From contig DDFY01000003.1 of the NCBI GenBank assembly GCA_002337385.1, positions 1 through 57,758 on the forward strand: 57,758 nt of DNA, in the 5' to 3' direction. The DNA comes from Erythrobacter sp. UBA1916 (GTDB taxonomy: Bacteria > Pseudomonadota > Alphaproteobacteria > Sphingomonadales > Sphingomonadaceae). Under the pieces are notes generated by a model, which saw only the letters and a list, made by a program, of their open reading frames with translations, did no database searches and was not told where the DNA came from. Positions 16,955 to 27,490 of the stretch are shown piece after piece. The position numbers and the translations under genes were made by a program. Position 1 is the first letter of the stretch; the number at the start of each line of letters is the position of its first letter.

Positions 16955-18121
16955 TCACAGCCGAACCATGGTGGCAATCGCCTGCGCTGCAATCCCTTCG
17001 CCCCGGCCGGCAAAACCCAGCCTTTCGGTGGTGGTGGCTTTTACAGCAATGAACGCGTCGCTGACTTCCAGCAGATCTGCCAGACGCGCACGCATCGCCT
17101 CTCGGTGCGGGCCGATCTTCGGCGCCTCGCAAACGATAGTGACATCGACATTGCCGATGGCATAGCCGCGCTCGTGCGCAAGCTTTGCCGCGTGGACGAG
17201 GAAGCGGTCGGACGAGGCACCCTTCCATTGCGGATCAGACGGCGGGAAGTGCTGGCCGATATCGCCAGCGGCCACCGCGCCAAGGATCGCATCGACCAAG
17301 GCGTGAATGGCAACGTCGGCATCGGAATGACCGGCAAGGCCCTTATCGTGATCGATCTTCACCCCGCACAGCCACAGCTCTTCGCCTGCCGCTAGGCGGT
17401 GTACGTCGTAGCCCATACCGGTGCGGACCGGGGGCAGGGCACTCGCTTGCTGATCCACGAAATCCTCCTTGAAGGTGAGCTTGGCGAGGCGCTCGTCGCC
17501 ATCGATCAGCGCCACCACGCCGCCATTGGCACGCAGCACCTGCGCGTCGTCGCCTGCATCGAAAGCACCCTGCCACGTCCGATGCGCGGCAAGGATATCC
17601 GCAAAACGGAAGGCTTGCGGTGTCTGGACGCGGCGCAGCTTCTCGCGCTTCGCATCGGTTTCCATCAGCCCGTCGCGGGCAACAATCATCGAATCGACCA
17701 CCGGCAGCACCGGAATAGCGCCCGGATGCGCGGCAAGAGCATCGGTCAGGCGGGTAATAACGGCAGGCGGGCAATCGGGGCGGGCGGCATCGTGGATCAG
17801 CACCGCTTGCGGATCATGCGCGGCGAGAGCCTCTAGCCCGAGAGCTACGCTTTCCTGCCGCGTGGCCCCGCCGGTCACGAGCACGATCTCCGCCAGCCCG
17901 GCCAGCATTTCAGAGACCAACTCGTCTGCACCTTCCGGGATCGCCACGGCGATCGGGCCGACTCCGCAAGCCACCAGCGCCTCTGCCGCGTGCTGCAAGA
18001 CCGGCTTGCCGCGCCATTGCACGAATTGCTTGGGCAGCGGATGGCCTGCGCGCAGCCCCTTGCCAGCCGCGACGATCACGGCGGCACATCTGGCGGGGGA
18101 AGAGGGGGACGAGTGGGTCAT
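16955..18121 (-). CDS. ispDF: Bifunctional IspD/IspF isoprenoid enzyme
   Basis: 388 residues from ATG 18121. Residues 1 to about 225 are IspD (AAGKGLRAGHPLPKQF, HDAARPDCP, TPQAFR), which makes CDP-methylerythritol. Residues from about 230 are IspF (GMGYDVHRL, GHSDADVAIHALVDAILGA, DIGQHFPPSDP), which makes the cyclic diphosphate; Asp and His of GYDVH and the HSD motif bind the metal. The fusion skips the intervening IspE step and is common in alphaproteobacteria. It belongs to the MEP pathway in the cytoplasm. The gene diverges from dusB with 84 bases between starts. Confidence 0.97.
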   Translation of the reverse strand: MTHSSPSSPARCAAVIVAAGKGLRAGHPLPKQFVQWRGKPVLQHAAEALVACGVGPIAVAIPEGADELVSEMLAGLAEIVLVTGGATRQESVALGLEALAAHDPQAVLIHDAARPDCPPAVITRLTDALAAHPGAIPVLPVVDSMIVARDGLMETDAKREKLRRVQTPQAFRFADILAAHRTWQGAFDAGDDAQVLRANGGVVALIDGDERLAKLTFKEDFVDQQASALPPVRTGMGYDVHRLAAGEELWLCGVKIDHDKGLAGHSDADVAIHALVDAILGAVAAGDIGQHFPPSDPQWKGASSDRFLVHAAKLAHERGYAIGNVDVTIVCEAPKIGPHREAMRARLADLLEVSDAFIAVKATTTERLGFAGRGEGIAAQAIATMVRL

Positions 18122-18205
18122 GTCAGGCCACGCGCGGGCTAGCGACTTGCCGCGCCCCCCGCAATCCACTATGCGCCTGCCCATATTTTAGGCACACCCT
18201 TTCCC

Positions 18206-19222
18206 ATGAGCACATTACCCCCTCCACCGGCCTTGAAGCCGATCATGGTCGGCCCGGTCGAGGTCGGCTGTCCAGTCGTGCTCGCGCCGATGACGGGCGT
18301 TACTGACCTGCCGTTCCGCCGCATCGTGCGCCGCTACGGCTCGGGGCTCAATGTCACCGAGATGATCGCAAGCGAGGCGGCCATCCGCGAAACGCGCCAG
18401 TCGGTGCAGAAGGCGGCATGGCACGCGACCGAGGAGCCGGTCTCGATGCAGCTGGTCGGCTGCGATCCTGCCAGCATGGCCGAGGCGGCCAAATTGCAGG
18501 AAGGCAACGGCGCGGCGATCATCGACATCAACTTCGGCTGTCCGGTGCGCAAGGTCGTCGGCCAGTATGCCGGCAGCGCGCTGATGCGCGAGGTGCCGCT
18601 GGCGATCAAGCTGATGGAAGCCACGGTGAAGGCCGTGAAGGTGCCTGTCACCGTCAAGATGCGGATGGGCTGGGATCACGCCAGCCTCAACGCGCCAGAA
18701 CTTGCGCGGATTGCGCAGGATCTCGGCGTGCAGCTCATCACCGTGCATGGCCGCACCCGCAACCAGATGTACAAGGGCAGCGCCGACTGGGCCTTTATCC
18801 GCAAGGTGAAGGACGCGGTGACGATCCCGGTCATCGCCAACGGCGACATCTGCACCATCGACGATGCAGCCAAAGCGCTCGACCAGTCGGGTGCCGATGG
18901 CATCATGATCGGGCGCGGAGCCTATGGCCGTCCGTGGTTGCTGGGGCAGATCATGCACTGGTGGCAGACCGGCGAAAAACGCGAAACGCCCAGTTTCGAC
19001 GAGCAATATCGCCTCGTGGTGGAGCATTACACGATGATGCTCGATCACTATGGCGAGGATGTCGGCGTGAAGATCGCGCGCAAGCATCTGGGTTGGTACA
19101 CCAAGGGGATGCATGGCTCGGCCGAGTTCCGCAACAAGGTGAACTTCGTCGATGATGCGCGGCAGGTGCTGGCTAATCTCGAAACCTTTTACGACCCGTT
19201 CTTACGGCGAAGGGCCGCGTGA
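18206..19222 (+). CDS. dusB: tRNA-dihydrouridine synthase (NifR3/DusB)
   Basis: 338 residues of FMN-dependent TIM-barrel: VLAPMTGVTDLPFRRIVR, MQLVGCDPASMAEAA, and NFGCPVRKVVGQYAGSALM, whose Cys112 is the likely general acid. It reduces uridine in the tRNA D-loop. In alphaproteobacteria it heads the ntr operon and was named nifR3 for this position. The start is ATG 18206. Its stop overlaps the GTG start of ntrB (GTGA), so ntrB translation is coupled to it. Confidence 0.96.
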   Translation: MSTLPPPPALKPIMVGPVEVGCPVVLAPMTGVTDLPFRRIVRRYGSGLNVTEMIASEAAIRETRQSVQKAAWHATEEPVSMQLVGCDPASMAEAAKLQEGNGAAIIDINFGCPVRKVVGQYAGSALMREVPLAIKLMEATVKAVKVPVTVKMRMGWDHASLNAPELARIAQDLGVQLITVHGRTRNQMYKGSADWAFIRKVKDAVTIPVIANGDICTIDDAAKALDQSGADGIMIGRGAYGRPWLLGQIMHWWQTGEKRETPSFDEQYRLVVEHYTMMLDHYGEDVGVKIARKHLGWYTKGMHGSAEFRNKVNFVDDARQVLANLETFYDPFLRRRAA

Positions 19223-20306
19223 GCGAGAACCTCGTCCCCAACTCCGATATTCGCCCCGACGCGCGCGACCAGATCGCCGGGGTCGGCTTCGCGCTGCTGT
19301 TGATCAGTCCCGATCTCTCCATCGTCGAGGCAAATCCGGCCGCCGAAAGCTTGATCGGCATCAGTTCGCGCCGGCTAATGGGGCGGAGCCTGCTCGATAT
19401 TGTGAACTTCGAGCAGCAGCATCTGGTCGAGAAGCTTCGCAAAGGTGAAACCCAGCTGATCGTGCGCGGTCTTGAGCTCAAACTTGGCGCGACACGGCTG
19501 CGAACCAACCTCACCGTATCGCCGATGCCGGTTCATCCCGGCTGGCGCGTCGTGACCCTGTCCGAAATGGGGCAGGGCGAGCTGCTCAACGATGAGGAGC
19601 GGCGAGCAAACCTGCGCGGACCTGCCGTGCTCGCGCACGAGATCAAGAACCCGCTCGCCGCCATCCGCGGAGCCGCGCAGTTGCTGGGGCGCAAGGCGAA
19701 GGAAGGCGAACTTGCCTGGACCCGCCTGATCGCCGACGAGGTGGACCGGATCGCGGCCCTGATCGACCGGATGCAGCGGCTGGGCCGGGAGCGGGCCGAG
19801 CCAATCGGGCCGGTGAACCTGCACACCGCCATCCACCGCGCCTACGAAACAGTTCAGATCGCCACCGACCAGTCGGTCACCTGGCGCGAGGAGTTTGATC
19901 CTTCGCTCCCTCCAGTGATGGCCAATGAAGGCGCGCTGGTGCAGGTGCTGGTCAACCTCATGGCGAACGCGCGCGATGCCTGTGCGGGTGCCCCAGATGC
20001 GCAGATCGTGGTCCGCACCCGCTTCGTCAGCGGGCTGGTGATGAACGTCATGCGGCTGGGGCGCTCGGTCAAGCTGCCGATCGAGATCACCGTCAGCGAC
20101 AACGGGCCGGGGATCGATGCAAACCTGCGCGATCACATCTTCGAACCGTTCGTCTCCAGCAAGCCGAACGGGCAGGGCCTCGGTCTTGCCTTGGTGCAGA
20201 AGCTGGTGCGCGACATGGATGGCCGCATCACCCACGAACGCGACGAAACCGAAGGGTGGACCCGTTTCAGCATCCACCTGCCAATGGCCAAACCGGAGAA
20301 GGCTGC

Positions 20307-20310
<4 letters not shown>
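19219..20310 (+). CDS. ntrB: Nitrogen regulation sensor kinase NtrB
   Basis: 363 residues, no membrane segment: a PAS domain (FALLLISPDLSIVEANPAAE), an H-box LAHEIKNPLAAIRGAAQLL with the phospho-His, and an HATPase domain (VNLMANARDAC, SDNGPGID, GQGLGLALVQKL). NtrB phosphorylates NtrC under nitrogen limitation and is governed by PII. The start is a GTG inside the dusB stop; the end overlaps the ntrC ATG (ATGA). All catalytic boxes are intact. Confidence 0.96.
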
Positions 20311-21716
<1,406 letters not shown>

Positions 21717-21774
21717 CGGCTTAAACAAAGAAAACGCTTGCTCATCAGCAACAGTAGTGTTGTACGATTGCAAC

Positions 21775-24012
21775 GTGAAGCCCGCTGCCACCTCCATCCG
21801 CAATACATCCGTCGGTCGACGCTCGCCGCATTGGTGGCGGCGCACGCAGCTCGCAGCGCGGCGGATGAACCTGTTCCTGTGGCTGGAAGTCCTGGCAGCG
21901 ATATCGCTGGTCGCGATGCTGGGCGCGGCCTGGTTCTACCTCACGGGCCGTTCCGACCCGGACGAACTCGTACCTTCGGTCGAGGCGGCCATGCTGTTGG
22001 TCGGCACACTCATTCCGGCATTGACGCTGGTGGTATTGTGGGGCCGCCGCATCGCCATCAAGCGTGCAGGCGGCACGACCGCCCGCCTGCACGTCAACAT
22101 GGTGTTCTTCTTCTCGCTCGTCGCAGCGATCCCGACGCTGATCGTGGCGGTTTTCGCCAGCCTGCTGTTCCAGTCGGGCGTGGAGTTCTGGTTCTCGAGC
22201 GATTCGCGCGGGATCATGGAGAACGCCAATCGGGTGGCGGAGGGGTTCTATAACGAGAACCAGCTCGATGTCGGCAACAACACCACCGCAATGGCGGTCG
22301 ACCTCAGATATTTCCTCGAAGAGAATTCCGTCACCAGCCCTGAGTTCGAGGAGTTCTTCGGGCTGCAGGTCTACTATCGCGAGCTGAACGAGAGCGCGAT
22401 CCTGCAACTCGCGCCCGACGGAACCTTGCGCACGGCGGCCATTGTCGATCCGCAGGACGACCCCGACCGTATTCGCGTCACGCCGCAGACTATCGAACGG
22501 TTGCAGAGCGGTGAGCAGGTGGTGATCAATGCCACGCCAGAACGGGTCGAGGCGGTGAGCACGCTCGATGCCGACCTCGGCGTCTATCTTTATGCTGCGC
22601 GCAATTCTGATCCGGATGTCATGGCGCTGTATAGCCGTGCGGAAACGGTGGTCAGCGATTACGACGCTCTGATCGGTCGCATGCGTTCGTTGCAACTGCG
22701 CTACAACCTTGCCTTGTTCGCGATGTCGCTTGCCCTGGTCGGCATTGCCGTATGGGCCGCACTGCGCTTTGCCGACCGGCAGGTGAAGCCGCTGGCTGAA
22801 CTCGCCTCCGCCGCGCGCGAGATCGGCAGCGGCAACTATGCCATCCGCGTCGAAGGCCGCACCGGCCCTGACGAGATTGGCCTGCTCAACCGTGCCTTCA
22901 ACCGCATGAGCCAGCAGATCGAGCGCCAGACCGACGCGCTGATCGGCGCAAACCACCAGCTCGACGAGCGGCGCACCTTCATCGAAGCCGTGCTGCAATC
23001 GATCACCGCCGGGATCATCTCGGTTGATCCGGAAGGCAAGGTGCTGCTGATGAACCAGTCGGCCCAGGAGCTGCTGGTAAGCGGGGAAGGGGAGCCGCCG
23101 ATTGGCGCCTCGCTGGCTGACGTGGCCCCACAATTTGCCGAACTGGCCGCAAGCGACAAAGACAGCGGCATTCTCCAGGTGAGCCGCGACAACGAACTGC
23201 TCACGCTGGCGGTGAAGCTTACCCGTTCGGCAGGTGGCCGTGTCATCACCTTCGAGGATATCACCCGCCAGTTGCTCGACCAGCGGCAGGCGGCATGGTC
23301 GGATGTGGCGCGCCGCATCGCTCACGAAATCAAGAACCCGCTCACCCCGATCCAGCTTGCAACCGAACGCCTCAAGCGCCGCTATGGCCGGCAGATCCTC
23401 GAAGACGTGGAGCTGTTCGACGAGCTGACGGGCACGATCATCCGGCAGGTGGGCGACCTGAGGAAGATGGTCGACGAGTTCTCCAGCTTTGCCCGGCTGC
23501 CAAAGCCGGTGTTCCGCCCCGAAGACCCGCTCGACCTCGCCCGTCAGGCGCTGTTCCTGCAGGAAGTCGCGCATCCAGAGACCGTCTATGGCTTCACAGC
23601 TGCCGAGGGGATCCCGCACATCGCCTGCGATCGCCATCAGTTCGGCCAGGCCATGACCAATGTGCTCAAGAACGCCGCCGAAGCAATCGACACCCGCCGC
23701 CGTGATGCCCCGGTAGACTGGCGCGGACGGGTTAATGTGGAGGTCAGTCTGCATGGCCAGACGCTCCAGATCGACGTGAGCGACAATGGCATCGGCCTGC
23801 CGAAGGGGCGCGAGAACATTATCGAGCCCTATGTGACGACGCGCGAGAAGGGCACCGGCCTGGGCCTCGCGATCGTGAAGAAGATCGTGGAGGAACACGG
23901 CGGGGATCTGAGCTTTGCCAATCGCCCCGAAGGCGGAACCACGGCAACCTTGCGTTTTGCGGTCGATCCGGCCGCGCCCGACCGCAGCCACGGCAGTGAG
24001 GCGGCGGAATGA
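21775..24012 (+). CDS. ntrY: Sensor histidine kinase NtrY
   Basis: About 745 residues. Four membrane segments (LFLWLEVLAAISLVAMLGAA, LLVGTLIPALTLVVLW, MVFFFSLVAAIPTLIVAVFA, YNLALFAMSLALVGIAVWAA) frame a periplasmic part, then HAMP, PAS (FIEAVLQSITAGIISVDPEG), H-box VARRIAHEIKNPLTPIQLA and HATPase (LKNAAEAID, SDNGIGLP, GTGLGLAIVKKI). NtrY pairs with NtrX for redox, oxygen or envelope sensing. The start is uncertain: GTG 21775 gives a basic leader, ATG 21865 starts right before the first helix, and neither has a clear Shine-Dalgarno. It follows ntrC by 58 bases. Confidence 0.93.
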   Translation: MKPAATSIRNTSVGRRSPHWWRRTQLAARRMNLFLWLEVLAAISLVAMLGAAWFYLTGRSDPDELVPSVEAAMLLVGTLIPALTLVVLWGRRIAIKRAGGTTARLHVNMVFFFSLVAAIPTLIVAVFASLLFQSGVEFWFSSDSRGIMENANRVAEGFYNENQLDVGNNTTAMAVDLRYFLEENSVTSPEFEEFFGLQVYYRELNESAILQLAPDGTLRTAAIVDPQDDPDRIRVTPQTIERLQSGEQVVINATPERVEAVSTLDADLGVYLYAARNSDPDVMALYSRAETVVSDYDALIGRMRSLQLRYNLALFAMSLALVGIAVWAALRFADRQVKPLAELASAAREIGSGNYAIRVEGRTGPDEIGLLNRAFNRMSQQIERQTDALIGANHQLDERRTFIEAVLQSITAGIISVDPEGKVLLMNQSAQELLVSGEGEPPIGASLADVAPQFAELAASDKDSGILQVSRDNELLTLAVKLTRSAGGRVITFEDITRQLLDQRQAAWSDVARRIAHEIKNPLTPIQLATERLKRRYGRQILEDVELFDELTGTIIRQVGDLRKMVDEFSSFARLPKPVFRPEDPLDLARQALFLQEVAHPETVYGFTAAEGIPHIACDRHQFGQAMTNVLKNAAEAIDTRRRDAPVDWRGRVNVEVSLHGQTLQIDVSDNGIGLPKGRENIIEPYVTTREKGTGLGLAIVKKIVEEHGGDLSFANRPEGGTTATLRFAVDPAAPDRSHGSEAAE

Positions 24013-24033
24013 CTTTGAGCGGAGTAATCTGAC

Positions 24034-25416
24034 ATGGCCCTCGACATCCTCGTGGTCGACGACGAACGCGACATTCGTGACCTGGTGGCCGGCGTGCTGA
24101 GCGACGAAGGCTACGACAGCCGCACCGCCGGTGACAGCGGAAGCGCCCTCGAGATGATCGACGAGCGCCGACCAAGCCTCGTCCTGCTCGATGTCTGGCT
24201 GCATGGCAGCCCGATGGACGGCCTGGAAGTGCTCGAAGCGATCAAGGCGCGCGAGCCCGATCTGCCCGTGATCGTCTTTTCCGGCCATGGCAACATCGAC
24301 ACCGCCGTTGCCGCGGTCAGCCGCGGAGCAATGGACTTCATCGAAAAGCCGTTCGAGGCCGAGAGGTTGCTGCATCTGGTGGCCCGCGCAACCGAGACCG
24401 AACGCCTCCGGCGCGAGAACGCGCGGTTGCGCGAAGACGTAGCTTCGCTGGAGGAATTCACCGGCAACTCCTCGATCATCAACCAGTTGCGTGCCACGCT
24501 GAAACGCGTTGCCGGCACCGGCAGCCGAGTGTTGGTGAGCGGGCCCGCCGGGTCAGGCAAGGAAGTCGCTGCCCGCCTGCTCCACGCCTGGAGCCCGCGC
24601 GCCGACAAGTCGTTTGTCTCGGTCAACTGCGCGCGCATCACCCCTGAACGGTTCGAACAGGAACTGTTTGGAGAGGAGGTCGACGGCAAGCTGGTTCGGC
24701 CGGGTCTGCTGGAACTGGCGCACGAGGGCACGCTGCATCTCGACGAGATCGCCGACATGCCCGAAAGCACCCAGGCCCGCATCCTGCGCGTTCTGACCGA
24801 CCAGAGCTTCGTGCGTGTGGGCGGCAACCGGCAGGTCGGGGTGGATGTGCGCGTGGTTTCTTCCACCGCACGAGACCTGGAAAATGAAATCGCCGAAAAG
24901 CGCTTTCGCGAAGACCTGTTCTATCGCCTGAACGTGGTGCCCATCGCAATCCCGGCGCTGTCCGAGCGGCGCGAGGACATTCCCGCGCTCGCCGATCATT
25001 TCTTCACCCGCTATGCCCGTGAACAGGGCCTCGAACCGGGCGCGATCGAAGACGAAGCCAATGCCGCGCTTCAGGCCTATGACTGGCCCGGAAACGTGCG
25101 CCAGCTGCGCAATGTGATCGAGCGCACGGTGATCCTTGCCCCGCGGGAGAAGTTTTCGACCATCAGCGCCGACATGCTTCCGCCCGAAGTCACCGGGTCA
25201 TCAGGTGAGGGCGGGGGAGGCATCGCGTCCCTGATGGGCATCCCCTTGCGCGAAGCACGCGAAAGCTTCGAACGGGAATATCTGCGTATTCAGATTCGTC
25301 GTTTCTCGGGAAATATTTCGCGGACAGCGAGTTTCATCGGCATGGAGCGTTCGGCGCTGCATCGCAAACTCAAGCTGCTCGGCATGACCGAGCGCGACGG
25401 AAACGGAGCGGAGTGA
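24034..25416 (+). CDS. ntrX: Response regulator NtrX
   Basis: 460 residues: a receiver with Asp53 (LVLLDVWLHGSP), an AAA+ domain with Walker A GPAGSGK (170-176) and Walker B GTLHLDEIADMP, and a C-terminal Fis helix-turn-helix (GNISRTASFIGMERSALHRK). The loop that should carry GAFTGA reads GEEVDGKLVRPG (213-224), so contact with sigma-54 is unlikely and it probably acts at sigma-70 promoters or as a repressor, as proposed for other alphaproteobacterial NtrX. It lies 21 bases after ntrY and is followed by 157 non-coding bases before hfq. Confidence 0.95.
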   Translation: MALDILVVDDERDIRDLVAGVLSDEGYDSRTAGDSGSALEMIDERRPSLVLLDVWLHGSPMDGLEVLEAIKAREPDLPVIVFSGHGNIDTAVAAVSRGAMDFIEKPFEAERLLHLVARATETERLRRENARLREDVASLEEFTGNSSIINQLRATLKRVAGTGSRVLVSGPAGSGKEVAARLLHAWSPRADKSFVSVNCARITPERFEQELFGEEVDGKLVRPGLLELAHEGTLHLDEIADMPESTQARILRVLTDQSFVRVGGNRQVGVDVRVVSSTARDLENEIAEKRFREDLFYRLNVVPIAIPALSERREDIPALADHFFTRYAREQGLEPGAIEDEANAALQAYDWPGNVRQLRNVIERTVILAPREKFSTISADMLPPEVTGSSGEGGGGIASLMGIPLREARESFEREYLRIQIRRFSGNISRTASFIGMERSALHRKLKLLGMTERDGNGAE

Positions 25417-25573
25417 CGACAAAGATTGTTGCATGCGCGTTGTAAATGCTGCATCTGCACACACTGATTTCCGGTGTGACCGCATTTTGTCATAGCGTCA
25501 CGCCAGACTGTGGCTGGAACTGGTATTAGGCCAGGCCGGTCGCCAAAACTATAAAGACGATGGAGTCATAAGA
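25417..25573 (+). promoter_or_regulatory. hfq upstream region
   Basis: 157 bases without a gene between ntrX and hfq. Its A+T content is higher than that of its neighbours around 25420-25495, which fits a separate hfq promoter, but I could not find a convincing -35/-10 or sigma-54 pair. A GGAGTC at 25562-25567 serves as ribosome-binding site for ATG 25574. Confidence 0.35.
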
Positions 25574-26152
25574 ATGACCAAGGGCACACTTTCCGCACGC
25601 ATCAGCAAGGCACCGGAACCGGCGCCGGAACCGAAGGTGGAAAAGCCAGCCCGCGCACCGGCCAAGGGCAACGGTGGCGGGAACCTGCAGGACCAGTTCC
25701 TCAATCACCTCCGCCGCGAGAAAATGCCTGTGACGATGTTCCTCGTCAAAGGCGTGAAGTTGCAGGGCATCGTGACCTGGTTCGACAATTTCTCGATCCT
25801 CCTGCGCCGCGATGGCCAGTCGCAGCTCGTTTACAAGCATGCGATCTCCACGATCATGCCCGGCAACCCGGTGGACGCTGAGCAGTTCGCCAGTGCCGAG
25901 GGCAACCGCAAGCAGCGCCTGTTGCAGGATGTGTTCCTGACGCGCGTGCGCGAGGCCGGTGTTCAGGTCACGATGTTCCTCGTGAACGGCGTGATGTTGC
26001 AAGGCAGGATCGCCTCGTTCGACCTGTTTTGTATGCTGCTTGAGCGCGAAGGCTATGTACAGCTGGCCTACAAGCATGCAGTTTCCACCATTCAACCCGC
26101 GAGCCCGGTCGATCTGTCCGGTGACTTCGAGGACGATGGTGACGAGGACTAG
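25574..26152 (+). CDS. hfq: Tandem-domain RNA chaperone Hfq
   Basis: 192 residues holding two complete Sm folds, where usual Hfq has one of about 70-80 residues. A Pro/Ala/Lys-rich tail (1-36) precedes domain 1 (about 37-101: NLQDQFLNHLRREK, VKLQG, YKHAISTI) and domain 2 (about 115-180: LLQDVFLTRVREAG, VMLQG, YKHAVSTI), with an acidic end (DFEDDGDED). Proximal-face residues Gln, Lys and His (Q39/K88/H89; Q118/K167/H168) are kept in both. The arginine rim (RREK, 47-50) is lost in domain 2 (REAG, 126-129), as is the distal Lys (Met141). A ring of three chains with alternating domains is a reasonable inference. Hfq pairs small RNAs with mRNAs. Tandem Hfq has, as far as I recall, been noted in some sphingomonads. 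Confidence 0.96.
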   Translation: MTKGTLSARISKAPEPAPEPKVEKPARAPAKGNGGGNLQDQFLNHLRREKMPVTMFLVKGVKLQGIVTWFDNFSILLRRDGQSQLVYKHAISTIMPGNPVDAEQFASAEGNRKQRLLQDVFLTRVREAGVQVTMFLVNGVMLQGRIASFDLFCMLLEREGYVQLAYKHAVSTIQPASPVDLSGDFEDDGDED

Positions 26153-26218
26153 GTAAACCCCATTTTCGAAAACGACGAGATTGCCGGTGAGGTAACCCGC
26201 GGTGCGCGGGCCCTCATC

Positions 26219-27490
26219 GTGTGCCCGGACATCCGCCGCGCCCGTACCGGGACCGACCCCGAAGCACGCCTTGAAGAGGCAAGGGGCCTTGCGCTCGCAA
26301 TCGGGCTGGTGGTTGCCGAAGCGGTGATCATCCCCATTCGCGAAGTTCGGCCCAACACGCTGTTCGGCGAAGGGCAAGTTCAACGCATCGGAACCGATTG
26401 CGAACTGCACGAGGCTGAACTGGTCATCGTCGACGGCGCGCTGACACCAATTCAGCAGCGCAATCTTGAGGAAAAGCTCAAGCACAAGGTGATCGACCGC
26501 ACCGGGCTGATCCTCGAAATCTTTGGCGAACGCGCGGCCACGGCGGAAGGCCGCCTGCAGGTCGAACTGGCGCACCTCGACTATCAGCAGAGCCGTCTCG
26601 TGCGCAGCTGGACCCACCTCGAACGCCAACGCGGCGGCTTCGGCTTCCTCGGCGGGCCTGGCGAGACGCAGATCGAAGCCGACCGCCGGATGATCCGCGA
26701 CCGCATGGCCAAGCTGCGCCGCGAACTCGAACAGGTCCGCAAGACCCGCGAATTGCACCGTAAGCGGCGGGGCAGGGCCCCATGGCCCGTCATCGCGCTG
26801 GTTGGCTACACCAATGCGGGCAAGTCCACGCTCTTCAACCGCCTCACCGGCGCTGACGTTATGGCAGAAGACATGCTCTTCGCCACGCTCGACCCGACCA
26901 TGCGCGCCATCGGGCTGCCGGGAGTGGAAAAGGCGATCCTGTCGGACACCGTGGGCTTCATCTCCGATCTGCCGACGCAGCTTGTCGCAGCTTTCCGCGC
27001 CACGCTCGAAGAGGTGACGGCGGCCGATATCGTGCTCCATGTGCGCGACATGGCAAACCCCGACAGCACCGCGCAGAAACGCCACGTGCTCGATGTGCTC
27101 ACCGACCTTGACGTTATCGACGGGGAGGGCGGCGAGAGCGAAATGCCCATCGTCGAAGTGTGGAACAAGTGGGACCTGATCGACGACGAGCGGCGGACCG
27201 AACTCGAAGGTCTGGCGGCAAACGACGAGAATATCCTGCCGATCTCGGCCATGACCGGGCTTGGCGTTGAAGAACTGCTCGCGCGGCTAGGCGAACTGCT
27301 GACCGAGGGTGCGCGTCTACACGAGCTGGTTCTGCCCGCCTCGGACGGCCAACGCCTCGCGTGGCTACACGCCCACGGCGAGGTGCTCGAAGATGCAGAC
27401 GGCGGCGAGGGCGACAACGGTCCTCTGCGAAAAGTCCTCGTCCGGCTAACGGAGAAGGAACTCGGCCGGTTCGAGGCACTTGAGGCCTAG
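26219..27490 (+). CDS. hflX: Ribosome-associated GTPase HflX
   Basis: 423 residues from GTG 26219: an N-terminal HflX domain (DPEARLEEARGLA, ADRRMIRDRMAKLRRELEQV coiled coil, preceded by GGFGFLGGPGETQIE) and a G domain (GYTNAGKSTLFN, DTVGFISDLP, NKWD). HflX splits stalled or heat-damaged ribosomes. Typical family N-terminal sequence (EVTRGARALIV) continues in frame upstream of this GTG to the hfq stop at 26150-26152, yet the only codons there that could start are ATT 26162, ATT 26180 or GTA 26153. The true start is thus unclear and may be non-canonical. hfq and hflX share one reading frame, split only by TAG. The end overlaps mazG by four bases tail to tail. Confidence 0.93.
   Translation: MCPDIRRARTGTDPEARLEEARGLALAIGLVVAEAVIIPIREVRPNTLFGEGQVQRIGTDCELHEAELVIVDGALTPIQQRNLEEKLKHKVIDRTGLILEIFGERAATAEGRLQVELAHLDYQQSRLVRSWTHLERQRGGFGFLGGPGETQIEADRRMIRDRMAKLRRELEQVRKTRELHRKRRGRAPWPVIALVGYTNAGKSTLFNRLTGADVMAEDMLFATLDPTMRAIGLPGVEKAILSDTVGFISDLPTQLVAAFRATLEEVTAADIVLHVRDMANPDSTAQKRHVLDVLTDLDVIDGEGGESEMPIVEVWNKWDLIDDERRTELEGLAANDENILPISAMTGLGVEELLARLGELLTEGARLHELVLPASDGQRLAWLHAHGEVLEDADGGEGDNGPLRKVLVRLTEKELGRFEALEA

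Noticed and set aside
21745..24375. An 876-codon open frame on the minus strand opposite ntrY/ntrX
   Set aside because: It lies exactly opposite clear NtrY and NtrX domains; its protein is rich in His, Arg, Asp and Gln as expected from the antisense of GC-rich codons and shows no family motif.
25526..27085. A 519-codon minus-strand frame opposite hfq and hflX
   Set aside because: Antisense of two certain genes; no domain and a random-looking His/Asp-rich sequence.
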